64,000 bases of DNA, from NCBI RefSeq assembly GCF_015751785.1, contig NZ_JADOTY010000001.1, forward strand, positions 3,100,001 through 3,164,000, read 5' to 3'. Origin of the DNA: Micromonospora vinacea (GTDB lineage Bacteria > Actinomycetota > Actinomycetes > Mycobacteriales > Micromonosporaceae). Positions 15,377-23,335 of this stretch are shown here, one piece after another (the stretch's first letter is position 1; every line of letters starts with the position of its first letter). The position numbers and the translations under genes are program-made. The notes under the pieces are model-generated. The model made no database searches. It was not told the origin of the DNA and saw only the letters and a list, made by a program, of their open reading frames with translations.

Positions 15377-16501
15377 TCAGGAGCGGGAGCAGGTCGCCCC
15401 GTTGAGCGAGAAGCTGGTCGGGGACGAGTAGCCCCCGCTCAGCGTTCCCTGGTAGCCGAAGCTGGCCGTGCCGCCGGGTGCGACCGACCCGTTGTGGCCG
15501 ACGTTCCGGGCGGTCACCGTCGACCCGCTCTGGCTCACAGTGGCGTTCCAGGCGTTGGTGACCTGCTGCCCGCCGGGCAGGCCGTAGGTCAGCGTCCAAC
15601 CGTTGATCGCGCTGGAGCCGGTGTTGGTGATCTGCACGTCGGCCGTGAAGCCGTTGTTCCACGAGTTCGCCGTGTACTTCACCGCGCAGCTCGCGCCACC
15701 GCCCGGCGGCGGCGTGGTCGGCGGCGGCGTGGTCGGGTTACCGCCACCGTTGACGTTGGCCGAGAACGAGGTCACCGCGAGGCCGACGCCACCCTGCCAG
15801 GGCTCGAAGCCGGCCTGGATGCTGGTCAGGTACCAGGAGTTGGTGATCGCGCCTCGGTTGCGGGTGTCGTTGATGAAGTCCAGCACGCTGAAGTTCAGGC
15901 TGGAGACCGCCGACGACGCGACGTAGGAGATGACGTTGTTGGAGCCGTTGCTGCCCCGCCAGACCTCCCAGGTGCGGCCGGCCAGGTTCGTGGTGCCGAC
16001 GACCGAGCCGATGGGCTGGATCGGGCCCTGCCGGTTGAGCCAGATCATGATCTCCATCTGGTTCACCCCGTCCCGCTTGGGCGACGGGTCCAGCCAGATG
16101 TCGTACGACGCGTTGTAGGTGGCGCCGCTGACGTAACGGTAGGAGATGCTGCTGGTGGCGCTGCTGATCTGGCTCACCTGCATCGGCAGGTTCGTGCCGG
16201 GGGAGCAGTTGGTGTAGTGACAACCGAAGAACACCGAGGGGTACGCCGTGGGCGCCCCGTTGGTGGGGCTGCTGCCGTTCAGGGTGGTGATCTCGAAGCC
16301 GTTGCTGGTGGCGTTGATGCACTGCTGGGCGGTGGTGCCCCAGCGGTTGTTCTGCACCACGTAGCGGCCCTGGATGGTGGTCGAGCCGTACTGTTCGCAG
16401 ATCAGGGTGTCGGCGGAGGCGCTGCCGCCGAGGGCCACTGCCACCAGCGAACTGGCGACCAGCAACCCGGCGGCGGCCAGGGCCCGAAGTTGACGTTTCA
16501 T
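15377..16501 (-). CDS. Secreted GH12 endoglucanase with CBM2
   Basis: A 374-residue secreted cellulase. Signal peptide residues 1-30 ending GSASA. The GH12 catalytic domain spans about 31-250, with nucleophile Glu150 in VNQMEIMIW and acid/base Glu233 in QAGFEPWQGG. A short PTTPPPTTPPPGGG linker joins it to a family 2 cellulose-binding module (about 272-374; CAVKYTANSWNNGFTADVQITN, two conserved cysteines near the ends). Length and order match known actinobacterial CelA/Cel12 enzymes. A CebR/CelR-type operator sits 52-63 bases upstream of the start codon, so induction by cellobiose is expected. Confidence 0.94.
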   Translation of the reverse strand: MKRQLRALAAAGLLVASSLVAVALGGSASADTLICEQYGSTTIQGRYVVQNNRWGTTAQQCINATSNGFEITTLNGSSPTNGAPTAYPSVFFGCHYTNCSPGTNLPMQVSQISSATSSISYRYVSGATYNASYDIWLDPSPKRDGVNQMEIMIWLNRQGPIQPIGSVVGTTNLAGRTWEVWRGSNGSNNVISYVASSAVSSLNFSVLDFINDTRNRGAITNSWYLTSIQAGFEPWQGGVGLAVTSFSANVNGGGNPTTPPPTTPPPGGGASCAVKYTANSWNNGFTADVQITNTGSSAINGWTLTYGLPGGQQVTNAWNATVSQSGSTVTARNVGHNGSVAPGGTASFGYQGTLSGGYSSPTSFSLNGATCSRS

Positions 16502-16552
16502 GACGCTCCTTGACTCGGCGCGTGCCGGGCGCCGGATGTGGTGGGGTACTGC

Positions 16553-16564
16553 GGGAGCGCTCCC
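16553..16564 (-). promoter_or_regulatory. CebR/CelR operator
   Basis: GGGAGCGCTCCC, read on the minus strand as TGGGAGCGCTCCCG, matches 13 of 14 positions of the TGGGAGCGCTCCCA site bound by CebR (Streptomyces) and CelR (Thermobifida), LacI-family repressors released by cellobiose. It lies downstream of a candidate minus-strand promoter (TTGCGT, complement of 16600-16605; TAAATG, complement of 16578-16583; 16-base spacer) and upstream of the cellulase start at 16501. The rest of the gap to 16801 shows nothing else clear. Confidence 0.8.
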
Positions 16565-16801
16565 ACGCTCAACGACACATTTACATGTCTGAAACTGCTA
16601 CGCAACCGTCCGCGTCGAACTGGTGAATTGTGAGGATTGCCATGCCCCCGCCGGACGGATGGCGACGGACGGCCAGCCAAGCGGTGCGGGCCGCCGACGA
16701 GCGGCGGGGTGCGGACCGATCGGGCCTGGTGTGCGCCGATCGCTCCGAGTAGCGTGTTGCCTCCAACGCGTGCCGCTCCCCCTCCGGAGGCGTACACCAC
16801 C

Positions 16802-17908
16802 ATGGGTGGCTCCCCCCTGCGCATCCTCGTCGTCGGCGCGGGCATCGCCGGCCTGGCCGTAGCCCGGGCGCTGCGCCTGGCGGGCTTCCGGCCCGACGTC
16901 ACCGACAAGCTGCCACCGGGGGAGTCCACCGAGACCGGCCTCTACCTCCCCGGCAACGCCGCCCGCGCACTGCACCGCCTCGACCTGCACGACCCGGTCC
17001 GGCCGACCGGGCAGGTGATCCACCGGCAGCGGTTCTTCGACGCCGCAGGCGCGCAACTCTGCGAGGTCGACCTCGACGCCCTCTGGGCCGGCGTCGGCGA
17101 GTGCCGCGCACTGCCCCGGGCCGACCTGCACCGGGTGCTGCTCAGCGGTGCCGGCGGCGCCGTCCGACACGGCGCCGAGGTCCGCACCCTTGACCTCCTC
17201 CCGGGCGCGGTCGGCGTCACCTTCACCGACGGCACCACCGCCGAGTACGACCTGGTCATCGGCGCCGACGGGCCGCGCTCGTCGGTTCGTGCGCTGGCGG
17301 CGCTCGGTGGGCCGCCCCGCCCGGTCGGGCAGGTGGTCTACCGGGCCGTCCTGCGCGACGGTCCACCGGTCACCGAGTGGACCGCACTGCTCGGCCAGCG
17401 GTCCGGGTTCCTGATGGTGCCGATCGGTGCCGGTCGACTGCACCTCTACGCCGACGAGGCCGGCACCGAGGAACCCGCCGACCCCCTCGCGCGGCTGCGG
17501 GAGCTCTTCGCCGACTACCGCGGCCCGGTCCCCGAGGTGCTGGCGGCGCTCGACGAAGTCCACGTCGGGATCACCGACGAGGTGGAGCTGGGCCGCTGGT
17601 ACCGGGGACGCGTCCTGCTGGTCGGCGACGCCGCCCACGCCACCGCGCCGACGCTGTCGCAGGGTGCGGCCATGGCGTTGGAGGACGCCGTGGTGCTGGC
17701 CGAGTCGCTACGGGCCGCCAACAGCGTGGAGGCGGCGCTCATGGCGTACGAGAGTCGTCGCCGTCCGCGTACCCGATGGGTGCGGGACCGGACCCGGGAC
17801 CGCAACCGGACCAGGGACGTGCCGCCGGCGCTGCGCGACCCGCTGCTGCGCGGACGCGGCGACCGTATCTTCGGAGAGCACTACCGCCTCCTGCTCGGCC
17901 CGCTGTAG
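16802..17908 (+). CDS. FAD-dependent aromatic-type monooxygenase
   Basis: A 368-residue flavoprotein of the PHBH-like group A monooxygenases. The FAD fingerprint is ILVVGAGIAGLAVARAL near the N-terminus; YDLVIGADGPRSSVR is the DG motif contacting FAD and NAD(P)H; VLLVGDAAHATAPTLSQGAAMALED is the GD motif that binds the ribityl chain. The last 50 residues are Arg-rich (RDRTRDRNRTRD). Such enzymes hydroxylate small aromatic or polyketide substrates; the one used here is unknown. GGAGG at 16786-16790 lies 11 bases before the ATG. Confidence 0.87.
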   Translation: MGGSPLRILVVGAGIAGLAVARALRLAGFRPDVTDKLPPGESTETGLYLPGNAARALHRLDLHDPVRPTGQVIHRQRFFDAAGAQLCEVDLDALWAGVGECRALPRADLHRVLLSGAGGAVRHGAEVRTLDLLPGAVGVTFTDGTTAEYDLVIGADGPRSSVRALAALGGPPRPVGQVVYRAVLRDGPPVTEWTALLGQRSGFLMVPIGAGRLHLYADEAGTEEPADPLARLRELFADYRGPVPEVLAALDEVHVGITDEVELGRWYRGRVLLVGDAAHATAPTLSQGAAMALEDAVVLAESLRAANSVEAALMAYESRRRPRTRWVRDRTRDRNRTRDVPPALRDPLLRGRGDRIFGEHYRLLLGPL

Positions 17909-18038
17909 GCCCGTAGTAGATCGTGTCACGCCACCCCACGCGGCGCTGCGACCTGCCGGGGACTATCCTCCTTGCGGATGACGGCCCGCCGATAACCAGC
18001 GTGTGCCGAGCGGGACAACCGAGAACCGGAGGCCACTC

Positions 18039-19799
18039 GTGACCACCGTCGCACCCAAGCCGGTCGTGACCCGGCCCTGGCCGGTCCGGGAGCCGGTCAA
18101 GGGGTCGGCCATCGCGCGGCTGCTGCGAACCACGGACGCGAAGCAAATCGGGATCATGTACATGGTCACCGCGTTCGTGTTCTTCATGATCGGCGGCCTG
18201 ATGGCCCTGGTCATGCGGGCTGAGCTGGCCCGACCCGGGCTGCAGTTCCTGTCGCCCGAGCAGTACAACCAGCTGTTCACCATGCACGGCACGATCATGT
18301 TGCTGTTCTTCGCGACGCCGATCGTGTTCGCGTTCGCGAACTACATCGTGCCGATCCAGATCGGCGCGCCCGACGTCTCCTTCCCCCGACTGAACAGCTT
18401 CGCCTACTGGCTGTACCTGTTCGGCGGCACGATGGCGACGGCCGGGTTCCTCACCCCGGGTGGCGCCGCCGACTTCGGCTGGTTCGCTTACGCGCCGCTG
18501 AGCAGCGTCGAGCACTCGCCCGGCGTCGGCGCCAACATGTGGATCATGGGTCTGGCCATCTCCGGTCTGGGCACCATCCTCGGCGCCGTGAACATGATCA
18601 CCACGGTGCTGACCCTGCGCGCGCCCGGCATGACCATGTTCCGGATGCCGATCTTCACGTGGAACATCCTGGTCACCAGCCTCCTGGTGATCCTGGTCTT
18701 CCCGCTGCTGGCCGCCGCGCTGTTCGCGCTCGCCGCGGACCGCATCCTCGGTGCGCACGTGTACGACCCGGCAACCGGTGGGCCAATGCTCTGGCAGCAC
18801 CTGTTCTGGTTCTTCGGGCACCCCGAGGTCTACATCGTGGCGCTGCCGTTCTTCGGCATCATCAGCGAGGTCATCCCGGTCTTCTCCCGCAAGCCGATCT
18901 TCGGCTACAAGGGTCTGGTCGCCGCGACCGTCGCGATCGCCGCGCTCTCCATGAGCGTCTGGGCGCACCACATGTTCGCCACCGGTCAGGTGCTGCTGCC
19001 GTTCTTCAGCTTCCTGAGCTACCTGATCGCCGTGCCGACCGGTATGAAGTTCTTCAACTGGATCGGCACCATGTGGCGGGGCCAGATCAGCTTCGAGACG
19101 CCCATGCTCTGGGCGGTCGGCTTCCTGGTCACCTTCCTCTTCGGTGGTCTCACCGGTGTGCTGCTGGCCAGCCCGCCGATCGACTTCCACGTGTCGGACT
19201 CGTACTTCGTGGTGGCGCACTTCCACTACGTGCTCTTCGGCACCATCGTGTTCGCGGTCTTCGCGGGCATCTACTTCTGGTTCCCGAAGATGTTCGGCCG
19301 GATGCTCGACGAGCGCCTGGGCAAGGTGCACTTCTGGCTCACCATGATCGGCTTCCACACCACGTTCCTGGTGCAGCACTGGCTCGGTAACGAGGGCATG
19401 CCCCGTCGGTACGCCGACTACCTGCCCAGCGACGGCTTCACCACGCTGAACACGATCTCCACGATCGGCGCGTTCATCACCGGTATCTCCACGCTGCCGT
19501 TCATCTACAACTGCTGGAAGTCGTACAAGACCGGCCCGGTGGTCGAGGTGAACGACCCCTGGGGTCACGGCAACTCGCTGGAGTGGGCGACCAGCAGCCC
19601 GCCGCCGCTGCGCAACTTCGACCGGATGCCCCGGATCCGCTCCGAGCGGCCGGCGTTCGACGCGAAGTTCCCGGAGTTGGCCGCCGGTGGTCAGAGCCTG
19701 GCCGGCCCGCCGGAGGGTGGCGCCAAGCCGCTCACCAGCGAGTCGGACGGCGGCGCCAGCTACCGCGAGGACACCGCGAGCGACGTCGACAGGCACTGA
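18039..19799 (+). CDS. ctaD: Cytochrome c oxidase subunit I
   Basis: A 586-residue membrane protein, the catalytic subunit of the aa3-type terminal oxidase. Twelve predicted helices. Haem and copper ligands are visible: TMHGTIM (haem a His), [10 protein letters not shown] (CuB His and the Tyr cross-link), WAHHMFATG (two CuB His) and [11 protein letters not shown] (haem a3 and haem a His). The start is the GTG at 18039, six bases after GGAGG at 18028-18032. The C-terminal 60 residues are an actinobacterial hydrophilic extension. Other oxidase subunits (ctaC, ctaE, qcrABC) are not adjacent, so the gene is monocistronic here. Confidence 0.97.
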   Translation: MTTVAPKPVVTRPWPVREPVKGSAIARLLRTTDAKQIGIMYMVTAFVFFMIGGLMALVMRAELARPGLQFLSPEQYNQLFTMHGTIMLLFFATPIVFAFANYIVPIQIGAPDVSFPRLNSFAYWLYLFGGTMATAGFLTPGGAADFGWFAYAPLSSVEHSPGVGANMWIMGLAISGLGTILGAVNMITTVLTLRAPGMTMFRMPIFTWNILVTSLLVILVFPLLAAALFALAADRILGAHVYDPATGGPMLWQHLFWFFGHPEVYIVALPFFGIISEVIPVFSRKPIFGYKGLVAATVAIAALSMSVWAHHMFATGQVLLPFFSFLSYLIAVPTGMKFFNWIGTMWRGQISFETPMLWAVGFLVTFLFGGLTGVLLASPPIDFHVSDSYFVVAHFHYVLFGTIVFAVFAGIYFWFPKMFGRMLDERLGKVHFWLTMIGFHTTFLVQHWLGNEGMPRRYADYLPSDGFTTLNTISTIGAFITGISTLPFIYNCWKSYKTGPVVEVNDPWGHGNSLEWATSSPPPLRNFDRMPRIRSERPAFDAKFPELAAGGQSLAGPPEGGAKPLTSESDGGASYREDTASDVDRH

Positions 19800-19817
19800 C
19801 GCTCAAGCTCAGCAGTA

Positions 19818-19859
19818 CGACGGGCGCCGCCCCCGGGACACCGGGAGCGGCGCCCGTCG
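19818..19859 (+). terminator. Hairpin terminator after ctaD
   Basis: Arms 19818-19830 (CGACGGGCGCCGC) and 19847-19859 are exactly complementary around a 16-base loop that itself contains CCGGG-type pairs. It begins 19 bases after the ctaD stop codon. Confidence 0.75.
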
Positions 19860-19946
19860 CCATGTCGAGCCACTGCCACTCCCGCGCCTCGCCTCGTTTC
19901 GGCCTGGCTCGGCGTCTGCTCGGCTCCAGGCAAGGCATGTCCCTAG

Positions 19947-19996
19947 TGAGCGTGATGTCTGTGAGTCATCACGATGACTCACAGACATCACGCTCA
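19947..19996. repeat. 24-bp perfect inverted repeat
   Basis: Arms 19947-19970 and 19973-19996 are perfectly complementary over 24 bases with only AC between them (core GTGATGTCTGTGAGTCATC). It lies between the ctaD terminator and the 3' end of the convergent MFS gene. It is far longer and more A+T-rich than the local terminators. The flank at 19870-19940 carries no recognisable gene, and 19997-20118 shows nothing clear. It may be a second terminator for the MFS gene, or the core of a dispersed element. Confidence 0.75.
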
Positions 19997-20118
19997 TCAA
20001 CATGTATGCCTACCGGCGGAGCGCCCCGACCGGACGCAGCGTCGCCGTCGCGGTCAGACAGCGCCGTGCGGCGACCGGTAAGGGACGCGGACCACCAGTT
20101 CCGGTGTGGGTGCAGCCG

Positions 20119-21342
20119 TCAGCGGGCGGCGGGGGTGAGGTCGGCCTCGACGGGCGGCGGGGTGGCCGCGTCGGCGTTGCGGCGACGGCGCAGTTCGATC
20201 GGGAGCACCACCAGGGTGACCAGAGCGCCGAGCGCGCCGGTCACCACGAAGCCCCAGAGCGGTGCGCTGGCGTCGATCACCGCGCCGGCGAGTGGCGCGC
20301 CGATCGCGATGCCCACGGTCACGGCGGAGCCGTGCAGGCCCATCGCCTCACCGCGTACCTCGGCCGGAACCAGGCGGCTGACCGCGTCCGAGCCGGCCGC
20401 GATGGTCGGCGCGCAGAGCGCGCCGGCGGGGATCAGCGCCAGGCACAGCAGCCACCAGTGCGCACCGCCCAGCCCTACCGGGATGGTGCACACGGCCAGC
20501 GCGGCGGTCAGTGCCAGCGGGGAGAACGAGCGGTGCACGGCCCCGTAGGCGAAACCGCCGGCCAGCGAGGCGACCGCCCAGATGGCCAGGACCGCGCCGG
20601 TCCAGCCGACCTCGCCGCTGGCCCGCAGGACGGCGACCACCGCGACGTCGGTGCCACCGAGCACCAGGGTCGCCGCGGCGCTGAGCGCCAGGACGGCGAG
20701 CAGCCGGGGTGACAGCCACTCCCGGCGCGGCACCCGGCGTTGTGGGCCGGTGGGCTCGGTGGCCTCCCGGATCGGTGGGTTGACCACCCACAGGGCGATC
20801 CCGGCGGCGACGATACCGCCACCGACCAGATACATGGTGGTCTGCGCCGAGATCGCGGTGACCAGGGCCACCGCCAACGCCGGGCCGATCATGAAGGACA
20901 GCTCCACCGACATCGAGTCCAGTGCGTAGGCCGGGCGGCGTTGGTCATCGGGGACCAGCGCGGCGATCGACTGACGGACCACGGAGAAGATGGGCAGGGC
21001 CAGGGAGCCGGCCACGAAGGCGGCCGGCAGGAGCACGGGGTACGTCAGTGAGGGCGCGGTGGACCAGAAGATCGCCTCGGCGATCCCGGTGAGTACCAGG
21101 ACCGGGCGCAGCCCTCGCCGATCCACGAGTCGACCGAGCAGCGGCCCGCCGATCGCCGCGCCCACTGTGACAGCCGCACCCACCAGGCCGGCCGCCCCGT
21201 AGCCCCGATCGAGGTCGAGCACCACATGGAAGGTCAGCGTCACCCCGGTCGCGGTGAGCGGGATGCGGGCGAGGACGGCGACCACCAGCAGCGACCGCAG
21301 GCCGGGCAGGGCGAGCGCCCGCCGGTAAGGCTTCATGTTCAC
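20119..21342 (-). CDS. MFS transporter
   Basis: About 407 residues with 12 predicted membrane helices in two halves joined by a basic loop (TGPQRRVPRREWLSP). The loop between helices 2 and 3 carries GRLVDRRGLRPVLV, the MFS motif A, and the second half has a weaker copy. It looks like a drug- or metabolite-efflux protein, but the substrate cannot be read. The start is uncertain: GGAGG lies 11 bases before a GTG at 21342, with an ATG two codons further in (21336) and another ATG upstream at 21366. It converges on ctaD. Confidence 0.86.
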   Translation of the reverse strand: MNMKPYRRALALPGLRSLLVVAVLARIPLTATGVTLTFHVVLDLDRGYGAAGLVGAAVTVGAAIGGPLLGRLVDRRGLRPVLVLTGIAEAIFWSTAPSLTYPVLLPAAFVAGSLALPIFSVVRQSIAALVPDDQRRPAYALDSMSVELSFMIGPALAVALVTAISAQTTMYLVGGGIVAAGIALWVVNPPIREATEPTGPQRRVPRREWLSPRLLAVLALSAAATLVLGGTDVAVVAVLRASGEVGWTGAVLAIWAVASLAGGFAYGAVHRSFSPLALTAALAVCTIPVGLGGAHWWLLCLALIPAGALCAPTIAAGSDAVSRLVPAEVRGEAMGLHGSAVTVGIAIGAPLAGAVIDASAPLWGFVVTGALGALVTLVVLPIELRRRRNADAATPPPVEADLTPAAR

Positions 21343-21406
21343 GTGGGTCCGTACCTCCGGCGACATCCTCGACCGGCGGCGGCCCCTTGGCCAACCAATT
21401 AACGCC

Positions 21407-21988
21407 TCATGCGGCCCTGATCACAGGCTGGCCTTGCATGACCACCCCGGCGCCTTCCATCGCCCGGAGGGCCACGTCGGTGGTCGCCGGGGCGACGGCG
21501 GCGGTCAACTCGAGCAGCACTGTGGTGGCGAAGCCCTCCCGGGCGGCGTCCAGCGCGGTCGCCCGGACGCAATGGTCAGTGGCGATGCCGACCAGGTCGA
21601 CCCTGTCCACGTCGTGTCGGCGCAGCCAGTCGGCCAGGCACTCGCCGTCGCCCGCATGCCCCTCGAAACCGGAGTACGCCGCCGCGTGCTCGCCCTTGTG
21701 GAAGATCGCCTCGACCCGGTCCGTGTCGAGTTCCGGGTGGAACTCCGAACCGCTGGTGCCGACCACGCAGTGCCGGGGCCAGGACTCCACGAAGTCCGGC
21801 GGATCGCCGAAGTGGGCACCCGGGTCGACGTGGTAGTCCTTGGTGGCGACCACGTGCGCCCACCGGTCCGGCTCGGCGGCGAGCAACCGGGAGATCCCGG
21901 CGGCCACCCCTGCGCCGCCGGCGACAGCCAGCGAGCCGCCCTCGCAGAAGTCGTTCTGCACGTCCACGATGATCAGCGCGTTGGCCAT
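21407..21988 (-). CDS. pncA: Nicotinamidase
   Basis: A 193-residue isochorismatase-fold hydrolase that deamidates nicotinamide to nicotinate. VDVQNDFCEGGSLAV gives the catalytic Asp; the metal site DYHVDPGAHF (Asp, His, His) follows; FHKGEHAAAYSGFEG has the catalytic Lys; and GIATDHCVRATALDA has the nucleophile Cys. GAGGA lies 8 bases before the ATG at 21988. It lies 44 bases downstream of pncB, and the pair completes salvage of nicotinamide to nicotinate mononucleotide. Confidence 0.93.
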   Translation of the reverse strand: MANALIIVDVQNDFCEGGSLAVAGGAGVAAGISRLLAAEPDRWAHVVATKDYHVDPGAHFGDPPDFVESWPRHCVVGTSGSEFHPELDTDRVEAIFHKGEHAAAYSGFEGHAGDGECLADWLRRHDVDRVDLVGIATDHCVRATALDAAREGFATTVLLELTAAVAPATTDVALRAMEGAGVVMQGQPVIRAA

Positions 21989-22032
21989 CGGGGTTTCCTC
22001 TCTCCGTGCGGTCGGTGGCGCTCGGGGGTGCC

Positions 22033-23319
22033 TCAGCCTGCGGGTACGACGGTGACCGGCACGGCCGGGTCGCCAGCCGACAGCTTCAGCCCCTCCCACG
22101 GGATGGAGATCAGACACTCCCGCAGGTGCTCCCGCGACTCGTCGAGGGTGGGCAACGTCACCGGCTCACCGGCCACCACGTACGACTGCTGGAGCAGGCG
22201 GTCGTTGGGCTGCCGGTCCGGAACGCCCTGCGGGACGATGACCTCCTCGGTGGCGGTGCCGGTCGGCTTGTGCCGGCGGACCGCGACCTTCCGGCCGCCG
22301 ATCGTCGCCTTGTGCTCGGAGCGCTTCACCACCGGCCGTCCCTCGACCTCGACCAGCTTGTAGACCAGCCCCGCGGTCGGTGCCCCGGAGCCGGTGACCA
22401 CTGCCGTGCCGGCGCCGTACATGTCCACCGGTTCGGCGGCCAGCGCGGCGATCGCGTACTCGTCCAGGTCACCGGAAACGATGATCTTGGTCTCGGTGGC
22501 GCCCAGCGAATCGAGCAGCTCCCGGGACTGTTGAGCGATCACCGCGAGGTCACCGGAGTCGATCCGTACCGCCCGCAGTTCCGGCCCGGCCACCGCTATC
22601 GCGTTGCGGATGCCCTGGCTGATGTCGTACGTGTCGACCAGCAGCGTGGTGTCCTTGCCCAGCGTGGCGACCTGCGAGGCGAACGCCGCCCGCTCGTCGT
22701 CGTGCAGCAGTGTGAACGCGTGCGCCGCGGTGCCCGCCGTCGGGATGCCGTAGCGCTCACCTGCGGCGAGGTTGGACGTGAACCGGAACCCGGCCAGGTA
22801 CGCGGCCCGCGCCGCGGCCACCGCCGCCTCCTCGTGTGCCCGACGCGACCCCATCTCGATCAGTGCCCGGCCCCGCGCCGCGGTCACCATCCGGGCCGCT
22901 GCGGCCGCCACCGCGCTGTCGTGGTTGAGGACGGACAGCGCCAGCGTCTCCAACACCACACACTCGGCGAAGCCGCCGGAGACGGTGAGGATCGGTGAAC
23001 CGGGGAAGAACAGCTCACCCTCGGCGTACCCGTCGACGTCGCCGGTGAAGCGGTAGTCGGTGAGCCACGCCGCCGCCGTCTCGTCGACCACCCCGGTACG
23101 CAGCAGGAACTCGACCTCAGCGCTGTCGAACCGGAAGTCGCGGATCAGCTCGATCAGCCGGGTCGTCCCGGCGACCACGCCGTACCGGCGGCCGCTCGGC
23201 AGCCGGCGGCTGAACACCTCGAAGACACACCGGCGATCGGCGGTGCCGTCCTTCAGTGCCGCGCTGACCATGGTCAGCTCGTAGTGGTCGGTCAGGAGCG
23301 CGGGGCGGTGGATGCTCAC
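22033..23319 (-). CDS. pncB: Nicotinate phosphoribosyltransferase
   Basis: A 428-residue enzyme that makes nicotinate mononucleotide from nicotinate and PRPP, using ATP. N-terminal LLTDHYELTMVSAAL, the FEVFSRRLPSGRRYGVVAG segment, EMGSRRAHEE with the region of the phosphorylated His, and VRIDSGDLA and IIVSGDLDE of the barrel are all typical. Length is normal. It is the first gene of a pncB-pncA pair. In M. tuberculosis the pncB1 gene (Rv1330c) lies beside clpS (Rv1331); here two genes separate them. Confidence 0.95.
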   Translation of the reverse strand: MSIHRPALLTDHYELTMVSAALKDGTADRRCVFEVFSRRLPSGRRYGVVAGTTRLIELIRDFRFDSAEVEFLLRTGVVDETAAAWLTDYRFTGDVDGYAEGELFFPGSPILTVSGGFAECVVLETLALSVLNHDSAVAAAAARMVTAARGRALIEMGSRRAHEEAAVAAARAAYLAGFRFTSNLAAGERYGIPTAGTAAHAFTLLHDDERAAFASQVATLGKDTTLLVDTYDISQGIRNAIAVAGPELRAVRIDSGDLAVIAQQSRELLDSLGATETKIIVSGDLDEYAIAALAAEPVDMYGAGTAVVTGSGAPTAGLVYKLVEVEGRPVVKRSEHKATIGGRKVAVRRHKPTGTATEEVIVPQGVPDRQPNDRLLQQSYVVAGEPVTLPTLDESREHLRECLISIPWEGLKLSAGDPAVPVTVVPAG

Positions 23320-23335
23320 CGCCCCAGCCTAAGGT

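Noticed and set aside
17739..19796. 685-codon minus-strand frame over ctaD
   Set aside because: It is a shadow of the cytochrome oxidase gene; its product is a His/Glu/Arg-rich string typical of a complement frame.
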